Below, piece by piece: positions 18,747 through 27,292 of a stretch of DNA of 64,000 nucleotides. Location of the stretch: contig NZ_LR134355.1 of the NCBI RefSeq assembly GCF_900637205.1, positions 1,364,001-1,428,000 on the forward strand, written 5' to 3'. The position numbers and the translations under genes are program-made. The DNA comes from Mycolicibacterium chitae. Its GTDB lineage: Bacteria > Actinomycetota > Actinomycetes > Mycobacteriales > Mycobacteriaceae. The notes beneath the pieces were generated by a model. It made no database searches. It was not told the origin of the DNA and was given only the letters and a program-made list of their open reading frames with translations. Each line of letters starts with the position of its first letter. Within the stretch, counting starts at the first letter, position 1.

Positions 18747-19508
18747 ATGTATGGAATGCCAGCAGAAATCGACGTCCAGGCCGACGGCCCGCTGCGGATC
18801 ATCACGCTGAACCGGCCCGATGCCCTCAACGCCGTCAACGACGCGTTGCACGTCGGACTGGCGCACCTGTGGGAGGCGCTCAACGAGGACGCCGAGGCGC
18901 GCGTGGCGGTGCTCACCGGGGCCGGCCGGGCCTTCTCGGCCGGCGGTGACTTCAACTACCTCGACGAGCTGCGCAACGATGAGGCGTTGCGCACCAAGAC
19001 CATCAAGCACGGCCGCGACCTGGTGATCGGCATGATCCGCTGCCGCATCCCCGTCATCGCCGCGGTCAACGGGCCCGCCGTCGGCCTGGGCTGCAGCCTG
19101 GCCGGCATGTCGGACATCGTCTACATGGCCGAGACCGCGCACTTCGCGGACCCGCACGTGCAGATCGGTCTGGTGGCCGCCGACGGCGGTCCGCTGGTGT
19201 GGCCCAGCCAGATCAGCTTCCTGCAGGCCAAGGAGTTCGCCTTGACCGCAACGAAGATCACCGCACAGCGGGCCCTCGAGCTGGGCATGGCCAACCACGT
19301 GGTGGCCGACCCGCTCAGCGAGGCCATCGCCTGCGCCAAGAAGATCCTGGAGTTGCCGCAGCAGGCCGTCGAGGCCACCAAGCGGCTGATGAACATCCAG
19401 CTCGAGCGTTCGGTGATGGCGTCGCTGGACTACGCCAACCTCAGCGAGTACGTGTCGTTCGGGACCGCGGACTTCAACCGCATCGTCGACGGCCTCATCA
19501 AGAAGTAG
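18747..19508 (+). CDS. Crotonase-superfamily protein (enoyl-CoA hydratase-like) with His/Asp active-site pattern
   Basis: 253 residues. AFSAGGDFNYL and AVNGPAVGLGCSLAGMSDI form the oxyanion-hole loops of the crotonase fold. The usual catalytic PE...G..GG segment reads FADPHVQIGLVAADGG: His replaces the first catalytic Glu, and an Asp follows nine residues later. Enoyl-CoA hydratase chemistry needs two Glu, so simple hydration is doubtful. His and Asp at this spacing recall 6-oxocamphor hydrolase (His145/Asp154), a C-C bond hydrolase of this superfamily, though many mycobacterial EchA proteins carry similar sequence and are uncharacterised. Last gene of the ligase operon, followed by a strong terminator. 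Confidence 0.8.
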   Translation: MYGMPAEIDVQADGPLRIITLNRPDALNAVNDALHVGLAHLWEALNEDAEARVAVLTGAGRAFSAGGDFNYLDELRNDEALRTKTIKHGRDLVIGMIRCRIPVIAAVNGPAVGLGCSLAGMSDIVYMAETAHFADPHVQIGLVAADGGPLVWPSQISFLQAKEFALTATKITAQRALELGMANHVVADPLSEAIACAKKILELPQQAVEATKRLMNIQLERSVMASLDYANLSEYVSFGTADFNRIVDGLIKK

Positions 19509-19512
19509 TGAT

Positions 19513-19555
19513 TTCGGCGTGATCTCCCACGCTCACCGTGGGAGATCACGCCGAA
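19513..19555. terminator. Bidirectional hairpin terminator
   Basis: A perfect 19-bp stem (19513-19531 with 19537-19555) around a CTCAC loop fills the gap between the convergent crotonase and SDR genes. Confidence 0.9.
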
Positions 19556-19564
19556 GTCGCAGGG

Positions 19565-20329
19565 CTACTTGGGCGGGAAGCGCAGGGCGCCGTCGAGGCG
19601 GATCACCTCGCCGTTGAGGTAGTCGTTCTCGATGATCGACGCCGCGAGCTGCCCGTACTCGACCGAGCGGCCCATCCGCTTGGGGAACGGCACCTGCGGC
19701 CCCCAGTAGGCCTCCAGCTGATCGGCGGCCTGCCCGTAGGCGGGGGTGTTGATGGTGCCCGGGGCGATGGTGACCACCCGGATGCCCAGCGGCGAAAGGT
19801 CGCGCGCGGCAACCAGAGTCATGCCGATCACGCCGCCTTTGGCCGCCGAATAGGGGAGCTGCCCGATCTGCCCCTCGTAGCCGGCGACCGACGCGGTGTT
19901 GATGATGACCCCGCGCTGCCCCTCGTCCAGCGGTTCCTGCTTGGCGATCGCGGCGGCCGACAGCCGCATCACGTTGAACACCGCCGTCAGGTAGAACTCG
20001 ATGGTGGTCTTGAAACCGTCGAGGCCCAGCGGGCTGCCGTCCTTGCCGATCAGCCGACCGCCGGCGGCCGGGCCGCCGTGGGTGTCGACCGAGATGCGCA
20101 GCGGCCCCAGGGCTTCGGCCTCGGCGAGCGCGGCCAGCACGCTCTCCTCGCTGGTGGCGTCGGTGCGGACGTAGCGCACGCCGAGTTCGGACTCCAGCGC
20201 CTTACCCTTGTCGTCGGCCATGTCGGCAACCACCACTTTGGCGCCGGCGCCGTGCAGCCGGCGGACCGTGGCCTCGCCGAGTCCACCGGCGCCGCCCACG
20301 ACAATCGCCGAGGTCCCCTGGATTTGCAT
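19565..20329 (-). CDS. SDR, 3-hydroxyacyl-CoA dehydrogenase (HSD10-like)
   Basis: 254 residues. VGGAGGLGEATVRRL is the cofactor loop, followed by an acidic ADMADD favouring NAD; NTASVAGYEGQIGQLPYSAAKGGV carries the Ser, Tyr and Lys triad. The overall pattern (FNVMRLSAAAIAKQ, then PAYGQ, then a short C-terminal LRFPPK) resembles 17beta-HSD10-type 3-hydroxyacyl-CoA dehydrogenases, which would oxidise a 3-hydroxyacyl-CoA to the ketone. ATG 20329 is chosen because the Rossmann motif starts ten residues later and AGGGAAA lies upstream; a further upstream start would read through the divergent promoter. Confidence 0.85.
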   Translation of the reverse strand: MQIQGTSAIVVGGAGGLGEATVRRLHGAGAKVVVADMADDKGKALESELGVRYVRTDATSEESVLAALAEAEALGPLRISVDTHGGPAAGGRLIGKDGSPLGLDGFKTTIEFYLTAVFNVMRLSAAAIAKQEPLDEGQRGVIINTASVAGYEGQIGQLPYSAAKGGVIGMTLVAARDLSPLGIRVVTIAPGTINTPAYGQAADQLEAYWGPQVPFPKRMGRSVEYGQLAASIIENDYLNGEVIRLDGALRFPPK

Positions 20330-20366
20330 ACCGTTTCCCTTCGTGAAATTCGGGCTCTCGGATGAC

Positions 20367-20381
20367 GAGAATACGCCTCTC
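20367..20381. promoter_or_regulatory. Degenerate GAGAATnnnATTCTC site
   Basis: GAGAATACGCCTCTC has a perfect left half and a 4/6 right half. It lies between the divergent SDR and meaB starts. Weaker than the sites at 15240 and 22225. Confidence 0.4.
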
Positions 20382-20423
20382 CTAGGATTGGGGGCGACCC
20401 TCCGGCGCAAGGACAGATAATCC

Positions 20424-21329
20424 ATGGTTGTGACCCGCGAACTCCCCGCCACCACCGAGTTGATCAAGTCGGCCAAAGCGGGCTCCATCCGCGCGGCCGG
20501 TCGGCTGCTGAGCCTGGTCGAGGGCCCGCGCCGCGCCGAGACCCTGACCGTGCTCGAGCAGTTCGAGTCGGCGCCGGCGCGCGTCGTGGGGATCACGGGC
20601 CCGCCCGGGGCCGGGAAGTCGACGACGGTCGGCGCGCTGGTCGGGGCGTACCGCGAGCGCGGGGTGCGGGTGGCGGTACTGGCCGTCGACCCGTCCTCGC
20701 CCTACAGCGGCGGGGCGCTGCTGGGCGACCGGATCCGCATGGTCGCCCATATCAACGACCCCCAGGTGCTGATCCGCTCGGTGGCCAGCCGCGGGCACCT
20801 CGGCGGCCTGGCCGCGGTGGTGCCGGCCGCGATCCGGCTGCTCGCGGCCCTCGATTACGGGCTGATCTTCCTGGAGAGCGTCGGCGTGGGTCAGTCCGAG
20901 GTCGAGATCTCCGCGGTCGCCGACCCGACGGTGGTCATCCTCAACCCGGGCGCCGGCGACGCCATCCAGGCCGCCAAGGCCGGGTTGTTGGAGGTCGCCG
21001 ATCTGGTGGTGGTGAACAAGGCCGACCGCGACGGCGCCGATCAGACGGTCCGCGATCTGCATGCCGAGACGTCCGCGCCGATCCTCAAACTCGTTGCGGC
21101 ACAGGGGGAGGGGCTGCCGGAGGTGGTGGAGGCCATCGAGGCGCACCACCGCGCGGACACCCCGGAGCGCCGGACGGCCCGGGCGCGCGCGCAGATCTTG
21201 TCATTGGCGCAGAGCCGACTGCAACGCCATCCGGACCTCGCGCGGTTGGCCGCCGCGGTCGCCGACGGCAGCACCGACGCGTACTCGGCTGCCGACGTGT
21301 TGGCGGGGCTCACCGACAAGCGGGGCTGA
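20424..21329 (+). CDS. meaB: MeaB/ArgK-type G protein, chaperone of the B12 mutase
   Basis: 301 residues of the SIMIBI GTPase group. GITGPPGAGKSTT is Walker A, VDPSSPYSGGALLGDRIRM is the switch/base motif of MeaB, ESVGVGQSE is Walker B region, and NKAD gives guanine specificity. MeaB proteins load and protect adenosylcobalamin on acyl-CoA mutases and gate release of damaged cofactor. Its presence 8 kb from the mutase, in the same regulatory block, argues that it serves that mutase rather than a housekeeping methylmalonyl-CoA mutase encoded elsewhere. Confidence 0.9.
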   Translation: MVVTRELPATTELIKSAKAGSIRAAGRLLSLVEGPRRAETLTVLEQFESAPARVVGITGPPGAGKSTTVGALVGAYRERGVRVAVLAVDPSSPYSGGALLGDRIRMVAHINDPQVLIRSVASRGHLGGLAAVVPAAIRLLAALDYGLIFLESVGVGQSEVEISAVADPTVVILNPGAGDAIQAAKAGLLEVADLVVVNKADRDGADQTVRDLHAETSAPILKLVAAQGEGLPEVVEAIEAHHRADTPERRTARARAQILSLAQSRLQRHPDLARLAAAVADGSTDAYSAADVLAGLTDKRG

Positions 21330-21458
21330 CGACTTGGTTGAGAATCTCGGATCCGGTCGGGCGTGTCGCTGACCGCCGTCGGCGTTCGACGGTTTTCGAG
21401 ACGTGGGACACAATCGCTGTAAGCGTGGTTCTAGACCACAGAGAACGCGGTTCTGCCG

Positions 21459-22112
21459 CTACTCGGCGGCGAATCCGTGGGCGCAGAACGCCCAGACTTC
21501 CTCGGCGGCGATGGGGTTGACGGCCTCGTCGTCGGCCGGGGCGCTGGACTGCGCGGTGAACATCACCGTCTGCATCGTCATCGCGGCCATCCGTCGCGCG
21601 TTGACTCCGGCGCGCAGCCGGCCGGCCGCCTCGGCGGCCTCCATCAGTTCGGTGAACAACGAAATCAGCGGGGCGTGCGCCACCCGGACCTCGTTGGGAT
21701 GCGAGATCAGCAGTTGCGGCGCGAAGTCGGTGAACAGCGGTCGCTTGGCGGTCGGGTCCGGCCGGGACAGCTCGAACAGCAGCTCGATTGCCACCTTGAG
21801 CTGGTCCAACGGGTCGGCCTGACCGGACGTGGCGGCGCGGATCTGGTCGGCCGCGCGGCTCAGCGCATCCTCGAAGAGCGCGAGCAGCAGTTCATGCTTG
21901 CCGTCGAACTGGAGGTAGAAACTGCGCAGCGACTGCCGGGAGCGGTCGACGACTTCCTGGACCGTGAAGTCGGTGCTGCCCTTCTCGGTGATGATCGCCT
22001 GGGCGGCGTCGAGGAAGCGTTGCACGCGCTGGGCGGCACGCAACTTCGCGGTCTTGATGGACCGCTCGACGGCACGCTGCTTCCACGCGGGCTCTTCGCT
22101 GGGACTGCTCAT
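21459..22112 (-). CDS. TetR-family regulator, candidate repressor of the GAGAAT regulon
   Basis: 217 residues from ATG 22112; an alternative ATG at 22151 adds 13 residues, and neither has a strong ribosome site. The helix-turn-helix is DFTVQEVVDRSRQSLRSFYLQFDGKHELLL (about 45-75). It is divergent from the FadE pair, and a perfect GGAGAATGCTATTCTCC dyad lies in the gap. Similar dyads occur at 15240 and 46483, so this protein is the best candidate to control all three. The ligand is probably a pathway acyl-CoA, by analogy with FadR- and KstR-type TetR proteins. Confidence 0.88.
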   Translation of the reverse strand: MSSPSEEPAWKQRAVERSIKTAKLRAAQRVQRFLDAAQAIITEKGSTDFTVQEVVDRSRQSLRSFYLQFDGKHELLLALFEDALSRAADQIRAATSGQADPLDQLKVAIELLFELSRPDPTAKRPLFTDFAPQLLISHPNEVRVAHAPLISLFTELMEAAEAAGRLRAGVNARRMAAMTMQTVMFTAQSSAPADDEAVNPIAAEEVWAFCAHGFAAE

Positions 22113-22223
22113 CGGGCTACCGACCTGCGGCCCTGTGGAAAGTGCATGCAAGAACTGTACCGGACGAACTACCCGCGATGGGACGTCGCGAGGCCGCTTT
22201 ATGAGATTCTTACTCGCTGATGT

Positions 22224-22240
22224 GGAGAATGCTATTCTCC
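22224..22240. promoter_or_regulatory. Perfect GAGAATnnnATTCTC operator
   Basis: GGAGAATGCTATTCTCC, a 7+3+7 perfect dyad in the TetR/FadE gap, overlapping TATTCT (22233-22238), a possible -10 for the FadE operon. Confidence 0.7.
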
Positions 22241-22288
22241 GAACGCGAAACTATCGCGACATCACACTTTGACGAGGAAGGGCGGCCC

Positions 22289-23305
22289 ATGCTGCTGGAG
22301 CTGAATTCCGACCAGCGGTTGTGGCGCGACACCGCGCGCGACGCGCTGGCCAAGGAGTGCCCCGCGTCCCTGGTACGCGCCATTGCCGAGGGGGACGACG
22401 CGCAGGACGCCTCGGCCCCGCTGTGGAAGTCCTACGTGGCCAACGGTTGGACCGAGCTGACCGACGCCGAGGAGACCGTGGAACTGGGCCTGCTGGTCGA
22501 GGAGTTGGGGCGGGCCACCGACCCGACGCCCTACCTGGCCACCCTGACCCAGTTCAACCCGCTGGCGCCGGAAGCCGCCGACCCCAAGCTGTCCGGGGCC
22601 GCGATCTATGACGGGGTGACCGCGGCGCGCGTCGCCGACGGCTGGGTGCTGGACGGCACCGCACGGCACGTGCTCGACGGCGACCGCGCCGAACGCATCG
22701 CGGTCTCGACGCCGGCCGGGGTGTTTGTCGTTGCGCCCGAGAAGTATTCGGCCCGTCGCGTCCCGGTCTTCGACCCGGTGCTGCACGTCGCGGAGGTGAC
22801 CTTCGACCGGGTGCTGGTGGCTCCCGAGGACCGCGTCACGGCCGCCCACAGCGACCACGCCGCCCGCGCCAAGGACGTCGCGCTGACCGGCCTGGCGCTG
22901 ACCATGGTGGGCGCCTGCCAGCGGGTGCTGGACATGGTCCTCGAGCACGTCGGTTCGCGCCAGCAGTTCGGCGTCCTGATCGGCTCGTTCCAGGCCGTCC
23001 AGCACAAGGCCGCCGACATGCACGTCGCCATCGAGCGGGCCCGCGCGCTGTCCTACTTCGCCGCGCTGACCATCGCCGCCGACGACCCGCGCCGCCGGCT
23101 GGCAGCGGCCATGGCCAAGGCCTCGGCCGGCGAGTGCCAATCCCTGGTGTTCAAGCACGGCATCCAGCTGTTCGGCGCCATGGGCTTCACCTGGGAGAAC
23201 GATGTCCAGTTCGCGCTCAAGCGCGCCAAGGCCGGCGAACTGCTGCTCGGCGGCGCCGCCGAGCACCGCGCCGTGGTGGCCGACATGGCCCTCGCGGAGG
23301 TCTGA
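22289..23305 (+). CDS. Acyl-CoA dehydrogenase, short subunit of a second pair
   Basis: 338 residues from ATG 22289, with GAGGAAGGG 10 nt upstream; an earlier in-frame start would overlap the operator. The N-terminal and middle domains are degenerate, but VGSRQQFGVLIGSFQAVQHKAADMH and the C-terminal KHGIQLFGAMGFTWENDVQ are typical of short FadE partners. It is followed after 3 bp by the long partner. Probably forms an alpha2beta2 flavoenzyme acting on a bulky acyl-CoA, as in steroid catabolism. Confidence 0.88.
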   Translation: MLLELNSDQRLWRDTARDALAKECPASLVRAIAEGDDAQDASAPLWKSYVANGWTELTDAEETVELGLLVEELGRATDPTPYLATLTQFNPLAPEAADPKLSGAAIYDGVTAARVADGWVLDGTARHVLDGDRAERIAVSTPAGVFVVAPEKYSARRVPVFDPVLHVAEVTFDRVLVAPEDRVTAAHSDHAARAKDVALTGLALTMVGACQRVLDMVLEHVGSRQQFGVLIGSFQAVQHKAADMHVAIERARALSYFAALTIAADDPRRRLAAAMAKASAGECQSLVFKHGIQLFGAMGFTWENDVQFALKRAKAGELLLGGAAEHRAVVADMALAEV

Positions 23306-23308
23306 GCC

Positions 23309-24484
23309 GTGCAACTGACCTTCGACGACGACGTCGAGAAGTTCCGCTCCGAGTTCATCGCCTTCCTCGACGAACACCTGCCGGATCCGGCGACCACCAC
23401 CGAGCGCTCGACCTCGACGGCCGACGTTCCCGAGTGGGCGCGGCAGTGGCAGCGGGTGATGTTCGACAACGGTTGGTTGCTGCCCGGCAGCCCGCCGGAG
23501 TTCGGCGGCCGCAACGCCGACATCCTGCAGCAGTATGTGTACCGCGACGAGCTGTCGCGCCGCCGGATCTACCAGAGCTACAACCCGCAGGGCGTCGGCA
23601 TCATCGCGGCCTCGCTGCTGTCCTTCGGTAGCGACGAGCAGAAGCAGAAGTGGGCGGTGCCCATCCTGCGCGCGGAGATCACCGCGGCCCTGGGCATGAG
23701 CGAGCCCAACGCGGGCTCGGATCTGGCCTCGCTGCGCACCACCGCGGTGCGCGACGGCGACGACTTCGTGGTCAACGGGCAGAAGGTCTGGACCTCCGGG
23801 GCGCACGACGCCGACGTGGTCCTGACGTTCGTGCGCACCGACCCCGACGCGCCGAAGCACAAGGGCATCAGCGTGCTGGTGGTCCCCACGGACACCCCGG
23901 GGGTGACCTGCCAGCCGTTCGCCTCCATCTGCGGCCGTGAGGATCTCGACTTCAACGAGGTGTTCTTCACCGATGCGCGGGTGCCCGCGGAGAACCTGAT
24001 CGGCCCGCTCAACGAGGGTTGGAAGGTGGCCAACGGCTCGCTCGGCCACGAGCGCACGCTGCTGTGGCTCAGCTACGCCGACTGGCTCGAGCAGCTGATC
24101 ACCGACTTCCGGCCGAAGACGCCGCTGGAGCGGGACCAGTACGCCACGCTGTACATGGACGCCCAGGCGCTGCGGTTGCTGGGTTCGGTCGCGGTGGCGC
24201 GCGAGGCCCGCGGCGAGCAGGACGTGGCGGCCCTGTCGGTGCTCAAGCTGTTCGGCTCCGAGGCGTTCCAGAACGCGGTGGGGAATGCGTTGGAGGCCGC
24301 GGGTTCTGACGGGTTGAGCCACCCGATGTCGACGGCGCCGTTCGCCCCCTTCGGCGAGGACGCACCGACGACGAGTTGGTTCGAGCGCTACGCCCGTAGC
24401 TTCGGCGGCACCATTGCCGGCGGAACCTCGGAGATCCAGCGCAGCATCATCGCCCAGCGGGTGCTGGGTCTGCCCCGGGCATAA
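23309..24484 (+). CDS. Acyl-CoA dehydrogenase, long subunit of a second pair
   Basis: 391 residues starting at GTG 23309. ALGMSEPNAGSDLASLRTTA (FAD/substrate loop), GQKVWTSGAHDADVVLTFVRT and the C-terminal FGGTIAGGTSEIQRSIIAQRVLGLPRA are canonical. Partner of the preceding short subunit. The gene is followed by a long hairpin that separates this block from the GMC gene. Confidence 0.9.
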   Translation: MQLTFDDDVEKFRSEFIAFLDEHLPDPATTTERSTSTADVPEWARQWQRVMFDNGWLLPGSPPEFGGRNADILQQYVYRDELSRRRIYQSYNPQGVGIIAASLLSFGSDEQKQKWAVPILRAEITAALGMSEPNAGSDLASLRTTAVRDGDDFVVNGQKVWTSGAHDADVVLTFVRTDPDAPKHKGISVLVVPTDTPGVTCQPFASICGREDLDFNEVFFTDARVPAENLIGPLNEGWKVANGSLGHERTLLWLSYADWLEQLITDFRPKTPLERDQYATLYMDAQALRLLGSVAVAREARGEQDVAALSVLKLFGSEAFQNAVGNALEAAGSDGLSHPMSTAPFAPFGEDAPTTSWFERYARSFGGTIAGGTSEIQRSIIAQRVLGLPRA

Positions 24485-24497
24485 TCGCGAACCGGCC

Positions 24498-24555
24498 GCG
24501 AGCGGCCACCCAGGTACAGAAATCTTCGCGGATCTGTACCTCGGTGGCCGCTCGC
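24498..24555. repeat. Hairpin repeat element, copy 1 (also terminator-like)
   Basis: A 23-bp stem with one mismatch (24498-24520 with 24533-24555) and a 12-nt loop. The outer arm CGAGCGGCCAC and the inner GTACAGAAA recur in a related hairpin at 41004-41059; over 58 aligned bases about three quarters agree. Here it lies between the FadE stop and the GMC start. Confidence 0.7.
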
Positions 24556-24576
24556 GCTGTTTTTGGGGCACCTCTG

Positions 24577-24592
24577 CCGTACACTCGTACAG
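24577..24592 (+). promoter_or_regulatory. CTGTACGnnCGTACAG-type operator overlapping a leaderless promoter
   Basis: CCGTACACTCGTACAG ends one base before the GMC ATG. It contains TACACT (24580-24585), a TANNNT -10 placed so that transcription would start at or beside the ATG. Confidence 0.65.
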
Positions 24593-24593
24593 C

Positions 24594-26192
24594 ATGAGCT
24601 TCGACTACATCATCGTCGGCGCCGGTTCCGCCGGCTGCGTCCTGGCCAACCGGCTGAGCGCCGACCCGGATGCGCAGGTGCTGCTGCTCGAGGCCGGCGG
24701 GCTGGACCGCAACCCGTTCTTCACCATCCCCAAGGGTGCGGGCATGCTGTTCGAGAACGATAAATACATGTGGCACTACGAAACTCAGCCGTTCGGGCCC
24801 GACGCGCATGTCGAGCAATGGCTGCGGGGCAAGGTGCTCGGCGGCTCCAGCTCCATCAACGGGATGGTCTACAACCGCGGCCACCGAGCCGACTACGACG
24901 GCCTGGAACGCCTCGGCAACAAGGGCTGGGGCTGGGAGGAGATGCTGCCCATCTTCAAGGGGTTCGAGGACAGCCAGTTCGGCCCGTCGCCCACGCGCGG
25001 TGCCGGTGGGCCGCTGCACATCTCGGTCCCGCGCGAGCCCGACCCGCTCTGCGAGGAGATGGTCGCCGCCGGGGCCGCGGCCGGCCTGACCCGCGTGCAG
25101 GACCTCAACGAATCCGACGAGGAGCGGATCGGCTTCACCACCTCGAACATCAAGGACGGCCGCCGGGTCAGTGCCGCGACCGCGTTCCTCAAGCCGGCCC
25201 GTCGCCGACCGAACCTCACCGTCGCCACCCGGACCATCGCGCAGCGGGTGCTGTTCGAGAACGGCCGGGCCGTCGGCGTCCAGGTCATGCACAAGGGGAA
25301 GGCCTCCGAGGTGCGGACCACCGGGGAGGTGATCCTGGCACTCGGCAGCCTCAACAGTCCGAAGCTGCTGCAATTGTCCGGTGTGGGGCCTCGGGAGGTA
25401 TTGGCCGCCGCGGGGGTCGGGCTGTACCTCGAGCGCGCCAACGTCGGCCGCAACCTACGCGAACACCGCTGTGCCGCACTGCGGTTCCGCCTCAACGAGG
25501 ATCTGGGCTACAACAAGCAGATCTCCGGAAGCGTCGCGCAGGCGCTCACCGGGGTCCGGTACCTCGCGACGCGCAAGGGGCCACTGGCCGCGCCGGCCTT
25601 CGACATCGTGGCGTTCCTGAAGACCGACCCGGCGGCGGACCGCCCCGACGCCCAAGTCATGATGGGGCCCTGGACGATACCGACCTACAACACCGGTGAC
25701 CCGGTCGCGATCGAACGTCAACCCGGGGCCTCGTGCCTGGGGATGGTCCTGCGACCGACGTCGGTGGGCTCGCTCGAGATCACCTCCGGCGACCCCGCTG
25801 CGCCCGTGCGGATCGACCCGAATTACCTGGGCACCGACGACGACCGCGCGGCCACCGCGAATCTGCTGCGCAGGATGCGCAGCATCTTCGAGCAGTCTCC
25901 GATCGCCGAGCGGATCAGCCACGAGACCTACCCGGGGCCCGAGATCCGCAGCGACGAGGAGTTGGTCGACGCCGCGCTGGAGGGCGGCTACTGCGGGTAT
26001 CACGCGACGGGGACATTGGCCATGGGGCTCGACGACGAGGCTGTCGTGGACAGTCGACTGCGGGTGCGGGGCATCGAGGGCCTGCGCGTGGTGGACTGCT
26101 CGGTCATGCCCACCATGGTGTCGGGCAACCTGAACGGCCCGATGATGGCAATGGCCTGGCGCGCAGCGGATTTCATCCTCGCCGACCGCTAG
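24594..26192 (+). CDS. GMC-family oxidoreductase (choline/alcohol dehydrogenase-like)
   Basis: 532 residues. The FAD motif DYIIVGAGSAGCVLANRLS lies at the N-terminus. LRGKVLGGSSSINGMVYNRGH is GMC signature 1, and GEVILALGSLNSPKLLQLSGVG is signature 2. The C-terminal YHATGTLAMG and SGNLNGPMMAMAWRAAD carry the His and Asn of the active site. It oxidises a primary or cyclic alcohol with a flavin. ATG 24594 has no Shine-Dalgarno; the promoter/operator ends immediately before it, so translation is probably leaderless. First gene of the block controlled by the GTAC-type operator. Confidence 0.9.
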   Translation: MSFDYIIVGAGSAGCVLANRLSADPDAQVLLLEAGGLDRNPFFTIPKGAGMLFENDKYMWHYETQPFGPDAHVEQWLRGKVLGGSSSINGMVYNRGHRADYDGLERLGNKGWGWEEMLPIFKGFEDSQFGPSPTRGAGGPLHISVPREPDPLCEEMVAAGAAAGLTRVQDLNESDEERIGFTTSNIKDGRRVSAATAFLKPARRRPNLTVATRTIAQRVLFENGRAVGVQVMHKGKASEVRTTGEVILALGSLNSPKLLQLSGVGPREVLAAAGVGLYLERANVGRNLREHRCAALRFRLNEDLGYNKQISGSVAQALTGVRYLATRKGPLAAPAFDIVAFLKTDPAADRPDAQVMMGPWTIPTYNTGDPVAIERQPGASCLGMVLRPTSVGSLEITSGDPAAPVRIDPNYLGTDDDRAATANLLRRMRSIFEQSPIAERISHETYPGPEIRSDEELVDAALEGGYCGYHATGTLAMGLDDEAVVDSRLRVRGIEGLRVVDCSVMPTMVSGNLNGPMMAMAWRAADFILADR

Positions 26193-26233
26193 CCCCACCC
26201 CCGCTCGCCCACCCCGCGAGCATTGCTCCTATG

Positions 26234-27292
26234 TCAAGCGGCGGCGGTTTGGTGGGTGTGGTGTCGTGATTGTTCGTCGGCGTGGAGGCGGTTGTAGACG
26301 ACTCGTGCCAGGCGTCGTTTGAGGCAGCGCAGTGCCTCGGCTTTGGTTTTGCCGTCCTGGTCGATGCGTTTGCGGTAGTAGGTCTGGCCGGGGCTGTCGG
26401 CTAGGCGGGTCTGGGTGAGGGCGATGCGGTAGAGGGCGGCGTTGAGTTGTCGGTTGCCTGCTCTGCTCAGACGTACCCGGCCGGCGGTGTTGCCTGACCA
26501 GACCGGGATGGGGGCGGTGCCGGTGTGGCAGGCGAACGCGGCTTCGTTTTTGAAGCGGGTGATGCCGGCGGTTTCGCCGACGATCTTGGCGGCGGTCAAC
26601 TCGGCGCAGCCGGGCAGTGCCAGCAGCTGGGGGGCCACTGCCCGCACCGCGGTGCCGATGCGCTTCTCGAGTTCGTTGATGCTCAGGGTGAGCCGGATGA
26701 TGTCACCGAGTTCGTCGGTGGCCAGCTCGGCGAGTAGCCCGTCGATGGTGGCCAGCCAGGCGGCCATGGCGGTCTGGGCTTTGGCGCGGGTGAGTGCTTT
26801 CTTCTTCAAGATTTGGGTGGGGTCGAGTTCGTGGATGCGGCCCAGCAGTCGGTTGATCGTCGAGGTGCGTTGGGCGACAAGGTCTTCGCGTCGATCGACG
26901 AGCAGTTTGAGTTCGCGGGAGACCTCGTCGTGAGCGGCTACGGGCAGATCCGGGTGGCGCAGGACTGCGCGGGCCACGGCCAGCGCGTCGATGGGGTCGG
27001 ATTTGCCTTGGGTGCGTGCGCCGGCGCGTTCGTGGGCCATCAGCTTCGGTGCGACCCGCACGACCTTCTGACCCGCCGACAACAGGTCCCGCTCCAGGCG
27101 CGCTGATAGATTGCGGCAGTCTTCGATACCCCACAGCAGGTCCTCACCGAAGTTGGTCTTGGCCCAAGCCAACGCCTTGAGATGGCCTTCGGTGGTGGCG
27201 GGGACGGTCTTTTCTCCTGCTTTGCGGCCCCGGTCGTCGACGGCGACGAAGGTGTGGCTGCGCTTGTGTACATCGGCTCCAAGAACCACCAT
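26234..27292 (-). CDS. IS110-family transposase (DEDD)
   Basis: About 352 residues from ATG 27292. The N-terminal RuvC-like DEDD domain begins VVLGADVHKRSHTFVAVDD with the first catalytic Asp; WGIEDCRNLSARLERDLL and GARTQGKSDPIDALAVARA carry the following acidic residues. The C-terminal Transposase_20 domain contains LPGCAELTAAKIVGETAGITRF and AGNRQLNAALYRIALTQTR, with the conserved Ser expected just before it (RVRLSRAGN). It is intact, so the element may still move. GAGGAAAGAAGG lies upstream of the ATG. Confidence 0.92.
   Translation of the reverse strand: MVVLGADVHKRSHTFVAVDDRGRKAGEKTVPATTEGHLKALAWAKTNFGEDLLWGIEDCRNLSARLERDLLSAGQKVVRVAPKLMAHERAGARTQGKSDPIDALAVARAVLRHPDLPVAAHDEVSRELKLLVDRREDLVAQRTSTINRLLGRIHELDPTQILKKKALTRAKAQTAMAAWLATIDGLLAELATDELGDIIRLTLSINELEKRIGTAVRAVAPQLLALPGCAELTAAKIVGETAGITRFKNEAAFACHTGTAPIPVWSGNTAGRVRLSRAGNRQLNAALYRIALTQTRLADSPGQTYYRKRIDQDGKTKAEALRCLKRRLARVVYNRLHADEQSRHHTHQTAAA

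Noticed and set aside
22262..24595. A 777-codon open frame antisense to the FadE pair
   Set aside because: Composition is that of a shadow frame and the FadE pair on the other strand is unambiguous.
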